Shown here piece after piece: positions 7,402 to 11,719 of a stretch of 11,719 bases of DNA. A program made the translations under genes and the position numbers. The notes under the pieces were generated by a model that saw only the letters and a program-made list of their open reading frames with translations, searched no databases and had not been told where the DNA came from. Source of the stretch: a bacterium (GTDB lineage: Bacteria > Bacillota_I > Bacilli_A > RF39 > UBA660); the NCBI GenBank assembly GCA_029007415.1, contig JAQXHT010000068.1:1-11719 (forward strand), given 5' to 3'. The stretch's first letter is position 1. Each line of letters begins with the position of its first letter.

Positions 7402-7857
7402 ATGCGCAGTATAGTTTATAATTCATCTTTAAAAACTGAACTTGGCACTATTTTTATAACAGCAAATGAGAAAGAACTTCTAGGAATTCATTTCGTTAGT
7501 TTAGCACCAGGTGAACATGAGAATAAATTAACAAAGGCAGTAAAAACTGAACTTATGGAATACTTTGCTAAAACAAGAACAGCCTTTTCCACCTATCCCT
7601 TAAAACTTTCTACTATTGAAAGACAAATTTTCAATATAGTTAGAGAAATACCATATGGAGAGACGATGAGTTATTATCAAGTTGCTAAGGAACTTGGTAA
7701 TGTCAATGCTGTAAAGTCTGTCGCCAAAGTTTTACAAGATAATCCTTATTTAATATTACTTCCCTGCCATCGAGTACTAGGAAAAAATAAAACTCTTTAT
7801 AATTATCAGGCAGGAATTAAAGTAAAAGAGGAGTTACTAAAATTGGAACAAATGTAA
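7402..7857 (+). CDS. ogt: Methylated-DNA--protein-cysteine methyltransferase (O6-alkylguanine repair)
   Basis: This 151-residue single-use repair protein transfers the alkyl group from O6-alkylguanine in DNA to its own cysteine. The active-site motif PCHRV is present with Cys122, preceded by the expected hydrophobic strand and the Asn-Pro turn (QDNPYLILLPCHRV). The helix-turn-helix region carries IPYGETMSYYQVA with the conserved Tyr, and KVKEELL supplies the late Glu of the active site. The position of the 'arginine finger' that flips the base (Arg128 in human AGT, sequence AARAV) is Lys105 here (AVKSV). Retention of the Cys rules out an alkyltransferase-like (ATL) protein. The N-terminal domain is short, about 70 residues. 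The start has AAGAGG at 7391-7396. The symbol ogt versus adaB is a matter of convention. Confidence 0.92.
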   Translation: MRSIVYNSSLKTELGTIFITANEKELLGIHFVSLAPGEHENKLTKAVKTELMEYFAKTRTAFSTYPLKLSTIERQIFNIVREIPYGETMSYYQVAKELGNVNAVKSVAKVLQDNPYLILLPCHRVLGKNKTLYNYQAGIKVKEELLKLEQM

Positions 7858-7911
7858 TTGTAGAAATGAAAAAATTATGCTAAACTTAAATCATAGGGAA
7901 GGGGTATATTT

Positions 7912-8325
7912 ATGAACATAATGATTTCATTTGCAAATCTAGAAAAAATTTTCTTCTTAATAATTTTACCATTAATAATTACTATTATTTTATTTACTAT
8001 TTTTACGATATTTTTTAAAAAGCAAAACTTAAAAGATAGACCAGAATATACGATATACGTTATTAATTATTGGTCTAATATAATTGGAATTTTATTTGCT
8101 GCTATTGTAACTGGTCTTGCCATTGGTTTTTGTGCCGCTTTTGTAGCAACATTAAGAAAATATGGTGTGGTAAGTCAAAATCAATTCTTATATTATTTCT
8201 TAATTGTTTTCCCAATTGTACCAGTTAGCATACTAATTCTTTATGTTTCTAAACTTTTAAAAACTTTAAAATATCGTGAAGAACATACCCTTGATTATAA
8301 AGAAGGTGTATATTATGGCGAGTAA
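7912..8325 (+). CDS. Unrecognised three-helix membrane protein
   Basis: I do not recognise this 137-residue protein. It has three clear hydrophobic segments: about 13-35 (IFFLIILPLIITIILF), 54-80 (IIGILFAAIVTGLAIGF) and 94-116 (LIVFPIVPVSILILYV). Short basic linkers and a charged C-terminal tail (KTLKYREEHTLDYKEG) complete it. There is no signal peptidase site, no transporter motif and no enzyme motif. A very purine-rich site, GGGAAGGGG (7896-7904), lies 7 bases before the ATG. The gene ends inside the next one, with 11 bases of overlap, so the two are probably translated together. The strong ribosome binding site and normal codon use support a real gene. Confidence 0.8.
   Translation: MNIMISFANLEKIFFLIILPLIITIILFTIFTIFFKKQNLKDRPEYTIYVINYWSNIIGILFAAIVTGLAIGFCAAFVATLRKYGVVSQNQFLYYFLIVFPIVPVSILILYVSKLLKTLKYREEHTLDYKEGVYYGE
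8301..8308 (+). promoter_or_regulatory. Ribosome binding site that fixes the start at 8315
   Basis: AGAAGGTG lies 6 bases before the ATG at 8315. An in-frame ATG at 8276 has no such site and would give 13 extra residues that overlap the upstream gene by 50 bases. Confidence 0.65.
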
Positions 8326-8833
8326 TAATAGTGGCTTAAAAACATTTCTTGTCTATGTAGCAATGATTCTCTTAGCGTTTATTATCATCTTACCACCAGT
8401 ATTTAGAATTGTTTTAAAAGATGATGGTAGTAGTGATAAAACAGTTCAAAATAATAAACCAGTAACAGAAAAACAAACAATTTTACATTGTACTAGAAGT
8501 GAAAGTTTAGGAGAGGTATCTTATGATATTCAAACCTTTAGTACTTATAAAGAAAACGTTTTAGATAGGGTAATAATTCGTTACACTAGATCTGGAGAAT
8601 TAACAGAATTAAATAGTACTAATGCAATAGAACAAGAAATAATTAACTTACGTCAAGATGATGAAATAAGTGAAACATCAAATGCCAATGGAAGTAAATT
8701 TGAAATCAATAAAGATGCATTATCACTAGCAGATAATGACCCAACAATCGCATTATATGCTAAAACATTAGATGAAGAAAAGAACTTTTTAACTAGTAAT
8801 AATTATACTTGTGAAGTTAATACTACACCTTAA
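8315..8833 (+). CDS. Unrecognised single-pass membrane protein with a soluble outer domain
   Basis: I do not recognise this 172-residue protein. A short N-terminal segment is followed by one membrane helix (about 9-34, LVYVAMILLAFIIILPPVF) and then a polar, charged domain that is probably outside the cell. The domain has exactly two cysteines, Cys59 in ILHCTRSES near its start and Cys166 in NYTCEV at its very end, which could form a disulfide that clamps it. Spacing of TxxCTxxxxxxG and the closing YTCE loosely recalls small secreted or lipoprotein domains of low-GC Gram-positives (DUF1307-like), but there is no lipobox and I do not assign that family. It overlaps the preceding membrane gene by 11 bases. 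Its stop TAA is part of the AAGGAG site of hemW. Confidence 0.8.
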   Translation: MASNNSGLKTFLVYVAMILLAFIIILPPVFRIVLKDDGSSDKTVQNNKPVTEKQTILHCTRSESLGEVSYDIQTFSTYKENVLDRVIIRYTRSGELTELNSTNAIEQEIINLRQDDEISETSNANGSKFEINKDALSLADNDPTIALYAKTLDEEKNFLTSNNYTCEVNTTP

Positions 8834-8842
8834 GGAGCAAAA

Positions 8843-9934
8843 ATGGAACAAATAAAAGCAATTTATATACATATACCTTTCTGTAATACTATTTGTTCAT
8901 ATTGTGATTTTTGTAAAATGTTTTATAATAAAAACTTAGTTGATTCTTATTTAAGGGAATTAGCAACTGAAATAAAAGAAAGTTATAAAAAGGGAGAAAT
9001 AGCAACGATATACATAGGTGGGGGGACACCTACTTGCCTATCAGTAGAGCAACTTTCTTTTTTATTTTCTCTTTTAAAAGATATCAGACTAACTACTAAT
9101 TACGAATTTACAATAGAAGCAAATGTTGAAAGTTTAACAGAAGAAAAAATTAAATTATTAAAAAATAATAGAATAAACAGAATAAGTATTGGGGTAGAAA
9201 CATTTAATGAAAACTATCAAAAAACGATTAATAGAAAAACATCTTATGAAGCTTTGAAAGATAAAGTTAAACTCTTAAGAGAAAATGGAATAAGTAATAT
9301 AAATCTAGATTTAATGTATGGTTTTCAGAATGAAACAACTGCTATTTTAGAAAAAGATATTGATAATTTACTGGCTCTTACTGTACCACATATTTCAATT
9401 TATTCACTAATATTAGAAGAACATACTAGACTGCAACTAAATAATTATCAAAGATTAGATGAAGATAAAGACCAAGAACTATATAAATTCATCGAAGAAA
9501 AGTTAGAAAAGGCTGGTTACAAACACTATGAGATTTCTAACTATGCTAAAGAAGGCTATGAATCTAGACATAATTTAGTCTATTGGAATAATGAAGAGTA
9601 TTACGGTTTTGGTCTATCAGCTGCTAGCTATTATAATAATATAAGAAAAACTAACACCAGAAGTATTACTAATTATTTAAAAGGAACAAGAGAAATAGAA
9701 AGTGAAAAATTAACATTAAAAGATAAAATGGACTATGAACTAATATTAGGTTTACGACTAGAAGAAGGTCTGTCATTAGAAAAGTTCGCAAATAAATACA
9801 ACTCACAATTAAATGAAATATACAACTATCAATACTTAATTGATAAAGGAGTCTTAAAAATAACGAAAGGAAAGTTATCTGTAAATAAAGAATACAGATA
9901 TGTTTTGAATGAAATACTTAGTGAAATATTGTAA
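8843..9934 (+). CDS. hemW: HemW, radical SAM haem chaperone (coproporphyrinogen III oxidase-like)
   Basis: This 363-residue protein is the HemW branch of the HemN radical SAM family. Near the N terminus it has IYIHIPFC followed by the iron-sulfur Cys triad C14-x3-C18-x2-C21 and CDFCK, where an extra Cys24 replaces the usual small or Asn residue. Next come GGGTP (59-63, SAM binding), IEAN, RISIGVETFN, and DLMYGF. The C-terminal part has ISIYSLILEEHT, YEISNYAKEGYESRHNLVYW and YYGFGLSAASY, all typical of HemW. HemW binds haem and is thought to deliver it to haem proteins; it lacks coproporphyrinogen oxidase activity although databases often call it HemN. No other haem gene is in the window. AAGGAG at 8832-8837 is the ribosome binding site. 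In many Bacilli this gene lies before hrcA-grpE-dnaK, but not here. Confidence 0.94.
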   Translation: MEQIKAIYIHIPFCNTICSYCDFCKMFYNKNLVDSYLRELATEIKESYKKGEIATIYIGGGTPTCLSVEQLSFLFSLLKDIRLTTNYEFTIEANVESLTEEKIKLLKNNRINRISIGVETFNENYQKTINRKTSYEALKDKVKLLRENGISNINLDLMYGFQNETTAILEKDIDNLLALTVPHISIYSLILEEHTRLQLNNYQRLDEDKDQELYKFIEEKLEKAGYKHYEISNYAKEGYESRHNLVYWNNEEYYGFGLSAASYYNNIRKTNTRSITNYLKGTREIESEKLTLKDKMDYELILGLRLEEGLSLEKFANKYNSQLNEIYNYQYLIDKGVLKITKGKLSVNKEYRYVLNEILSEIL

Positions 9935-9953
9935 GCAATCACCAACTGCTTAC
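9931..9953 (+). terminator. Hairpin across the hemW stop codon, possible weak terminator
   Basis: GTAAGCA (9931-9937) and TGCTTAC (9947-9953) form a perfect 7-bp stem with a 9-base loop. The TAA stop of hemW lies within the 5' arm. What follows is AT-rich but not a T run, so termination would be weak; its position between the long operon and the next promoter is suitable. Confidence 0.42.
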
Positions 9954-10026
9954 ATAATTATTATAAACAACAACTATAGAAAATCTGCTTAGTTACTATA
10001 AAATTCTTTTCTTTTTCTTTTTAAAA

Positions 10027-10035
10027 TGATATACT
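10027..10035 (+). promoter_or_regulatory. Extended -10 promoter for the methyltransferase-RluA unit
   Basis: TGATATACT is an extended -10 element (TGn plus TATACT, 10030-10035). A pyrimidine-rich stretch (10005-10021) occupies the -35 region, where only a weak match exists (TTTTCT, 10007-10012, 17-base spacing), as is usual with extended -10 promoters. Transcription would start near 10042 and the leader to the ATG at 10064 would be about 22 bases, as for comN. Confidence 0.62.
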
Positions 10036-10063
10036 TTAACAGAAATGAAAGGAAGAAATACTT

Positions 10064-10930
10064 ATGTTAGTAGTAAATGACTTTAAAGACTATGAAATAA
10101 TCGATGCTAGTAATGGTGAAAAGTATGAAAGATGGAAAAACTATTACTTTTTAAGACCAGACCCACAAATAATTTGGGACAATGGTAACTTAAGAGAAAA
10201 ATATAAAGGCAAAATAGATGCAATCTATAATAGAAGTAAAACTGGTGGCGGCTATTGGGAAAATTTAAGACCAACTAAAGAACACTTCTCGGTAACTTAT
10301 CGTGACTTAGTATTTGAAATAAAACAAATGGGCTTTAAACACACTGGTCTATTTCCAGAACAAGCTTCTAACTGGAGCTATATGATGGAAAAAATAAGAA
10401 ATGCCAATCGAGAAATAAAAGTCCTTAATCTATTTGCTTATACTGGAGGAGCAACTGTTGCTTGCTTAAAAGCCGGAGCAAGTGTTAACCATGTCGACTC
10501 TTCACGCGGAATGGTTGATTGGTGCAAAGAAAATGTTAAGAAAAATGGTTTAGAGAATAGTGATATTCATTATTATGTTGATGATGTTGTAAAATTTGTT
10601 AAAAGAGAAATAAGACGTGGCCATAAATATGATGCTATTATTATGGATCCACCAAGTTATGGTAGAGGAGCTAATAAAGAGGTATGGAACATTGAAAAAG
10701 ACTTATTTCCACTAGTAGCTTTGTGTAAAGAATTGTTAAGTGATAAACCATTATTCTTCCTAATCAATTCTTATACAGCTGGCCTTTCCCCTAAAGTTTT
10801 AGAAAATATCTTTAAAATCACCTTTAAAGATTATAAGGGAATCATCGATTGTGGTGAGATAGGTCTACCTATAACTAAAAACGATTTAGTCTTACCTTGT
10901 GGTATCTACGGTAGATGGAGCGAAGAGTAG
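10064..10930 (+). CDS. Class I SAM-dependent methyltransferase, COG1092/RlmI-related
   Basis: This 288-residue enzyme has a Rossmann-type methyltransferase domain. The SAM-binding motif is VLNLFAYTGGATVACLKAGA (about 121-140), followed by the acidic VDSS (146-149) and the catalytic-site motif MDPPSYGRG (about 195-203). The arrangement with an N-terminal region containing YRDLVFEIKQMGFKHTGLFPEQ matches the COG1092/Methyltrans_SAM family, whose studied members (RlmI, RlmKL) methylate 23S rRNA. It lacks the N-terminal PUA domain of RlmI, and where RlmI has a TFSCS motif this protein has LINSYTAG, so 5-methylcytosine formation should not be assumed. The exact substrate is unknown, with rRNA most likely. 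AAAGGAAG (10048-10055) is the ribosome binding site. Its stop TAG shares a base with the GTG start proposed for the next gene. Confidence 0.88.
   Translation: MLVVNDFKDYEIIDASNGEKYERWKNYYFLRPDPQIIWDNGNLREKYKGKIDAIYNRSKTGGGYWENLRPTKEHFSVTYRDLVFEIKQMGFKHTGLFPEQASNWSYMMEKIRNANREIKVLNLFAYTGGATVACLKAGASVNHVDSSRGMVDWCKENVKKNGLENSDIHYYVDDVVKFVKREIRRGHKYDAIIMDPPSYGRGANKEVWNIEKDLFPLVALCKELLSDKPLFFLINSYTAGLSPKVLENIFKITFKDYKGIIDCGEIGLPITKNDLVLPCGIYGRWSEE
10917..10920 (+). promoter_or_regulatory. Ribosome binding site that favours a GTG start at 10930
   Basis: GGAG at 10917-10920 lies 9 bases before the GTG at 10930. The alternative ATG at 10915 overlaps this site and has no usable site of its own. Confidence 0.5.
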
Positions 10931-11601
10931 TGAAAATATTATATGAAGATAATCACTTACTAGTAGCAGTTAAAGAGCCATATATTTTAAGTCAAAGTGA
11001 TGGTAGTAAAACACCTGATATACTCACTATCTTAAAACAATATCTCAAAGAAAAATATCATAAGCCAGGTAATGTTTACTTAGGACTTGTTCACCGCCTT
11101 GATAAAGAAGTAGGTGGTGTAATGGTCTTTGCTAAAACTAGTAAAGCAGCAAGTCGCCTTTCTGAACAGATAAGATTACACAAAACAGAGAAGTATTATC
11201 TAGCAGTAGTAAACGGCAAGGTCGAAAGTACTACTTATAAAGATAAAATATTAAGAGAAGAATATCAAAGCAAAATAGATAAAACCGGCAAAGAAGCAGT
11301 TCTTTCCTTTGAAACTTTGAAAGTTATTAATAACACATCACTAGTTAAAATAAACTTATTAACAGGAAGACATCACCAAATAAGAGTACAGTTTTCATCA
11401 AGAGGACACTCTTTACTAGGTGATAGTCGTTACGGTAAGAAGGGGAAATATCCACTTGCTCTATATGCTTATCATTTAGCATTTTATCATCCAGTGACAA
11501 AAGAAAAGTTGATATTTGAAAACTTACCAACCGAAGGCTATTTTCAAAACCTAGATATATCAAGCCTTTTAACAGAAGATGTTACAGTTCAGACTAGATG
11601 A
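10930..11601 (+). CDS. RluA-family RNA pseudouridine synthase
   Basis: This enzyme of about 223 residues turns selected uridines in RNA into pseudouridine. The family signature HRLDKEVGGVMVFAKT holds the catalytic Asp58 (usual form HRLD-x-x-TSG; VGG is a known variant). It is followed by EKYYLAVVNGK and the C-terminal TGRHHQIRVQF and LLGDSRYG motifs. There is no N-terminal S4 domain, so it is closer to the short RluA-type enzymes than to RluC/RluD; the target base cannot be predicted. I chose GTG at 10930: it has GGAG 9 bases upstream, gives a one-base stop/start overlap (TAGTG), and makes the protein begin MKILYEDNHLLV, as relatives do. The alternative is ATG at 10915, adding MERRV. It is co-transcribed with the methyltransferase, suggesting a shared role in rRNA maturation. 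Confidence 0.92.
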   Translation: MKILYEDNHLLVAVKEPYILSQSDGSKTPDILTILKQYLKEKYHKPGNVYLGLVHRLDKEVGGVMVFAKTSKAASRLSEQIRLHKTEKYYLAVVNGKVESTTYKDKILREEYQSKIDKTGKEAVLSFETLKVINNTSLVKINLLTGRHHQIRVQFSSRGHSLLGDSRYGKKGKYPLALYAYHLAFYHPVTKEKLIFENLPTEGYFQNLDISSLLTEDVTVQTR

Positions 11602-11604
11602 CTG

Positions 11605-11645
11605 AAAAAACAGTTAGAATATAAAATTCTATCTGTTTTTCTTTA
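11605..11645 (+). terminator. Strong intrinsic terminator after the RluA gene
   Basis: AAAAACAG (11606-11613) pairs with CTGTTTTT (11633-11640). After one T-T mismatch, TAGAAT (11615-11620) pairs with ATTCTA (11626-11631), leaving an ATAAA loop. The 3' arm runs into TTTTTCTTT, a good U tract. The A run at the 5' side would also let it work for transcripts coming from the right. Confidence 0.85.
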
Positions 11646-11719
11646 TTAGGAAAGTGCGTTTAAATTGTATACCAAAAAGATCAAAGTTAAAATCTTTAAT
11701 TTTTTATACTAATATTGGA

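Noticed and set aside
7843..7900. Possible promoter before the three-helix membrane gene (TATGCT at 7876-7881)
   Set aside because: The -10 match is only four of six and no acceptable -35 sits at 16-18 bases, so I do not call it.
8276..8314. Longer N terminus for the single-pass membrane protein
   Set aside because: No ribosome binding site precedes 8276, and the extension would increase overlap with the upstream gene; the ATG at 8315 has a good site.
11345..11563. Open frame of 72 codons on the minus strand
   Set aside because: It is antisense to the conserved C-terminal motifs of the RluA-type gene and has no start signal.
11646..11719. Promoter for a gene beyond the window (TATACT at 11705-11710)
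   Set aside because: The -10-like box lacks a -35 partner at proper distance, and the downstream gene is not in view; this stretch otherwise shows nothing recognisable.
1..11719. Mycoplasma-type genetic code (TGA as Trp)
   Set aside because: TGA ends several genes at their expected lengths and Trp is encoded by TGG throughout.

Overview
The window is AT-rich DNA (roughly one third GC by eye) from a low-GC Gram-positive bacterium. It is most like an uncultured member of the Bacilli close to the Mollicutes/Erysipelotrichia branch, but the exact lineage is inferred. The order comN - secDF - relA - dtd is that of Bacillus-type genomes. Strong AGGAGG-type ribosome binding sites precede most genes. 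TGA is a real stop (comN, dtd, the AI-2E gene, the RluA gene), so the standard bacterial code applies and not the mycoplasma code. All twelve complete genes lie on the + strand.

Positions 1-187 hold the right end of an IS200/IS605-type element: the last 17 codons of a TnpB nuclease gene, a structured non-coding stretch with the look of its omega RNA (guide RNA scaffold), and a perfect 9-bp terminator-like hairpin. A promoter with a consensus TATAAT box follows at once (198-226).

Positions 254-9934 are a tightly packed run of ten genes: ComN-like post-transcriptional regulator, SecDF protein-export motor, bifunctional (p)ppGpp synthetase/hydrolase Rel, D-aminoacyl-tRNA deacylase Dtd, AI-2E-family membrane protein, MYG1-family DHH-type nuclease, O6-alkylguanine-DNA alkyltransferase, two unrecognised membrane proteins, and HemW. 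Gaps are 0-54 bases, and several genes overlap or share their stop codon with the next ribosome binding site, so most of this is probably one or a few transcripts. The recJ and apt genes that separate secDF from relA in Bacillus subtilis are absent.

Positions 9935-10063 carry a hairpin across the hemW stop codon and then an extended -10 promoter. This drives a two-gene unit of a COG1092-type methyltransferase and an RluA-type pseudouridine synthase, probably both RNA-modifying, closed by a strong intrinsic terminator at 11605-11645. The last 75 bases hold no gene that can be called.

Functionally this is mostly a housekeeping region: protein export, stringent response, tRNA proofreading, DNA repair, RNA modification. 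No large undescribed system is visible. The points most worth following are the TnpB/omega RNA remnant beside the operon promoter, an Asp-to-Asn change at a proton-path position of SecDF, the MYG1 gene coupled to an AI-2E gene, and the unknown membrane pair.
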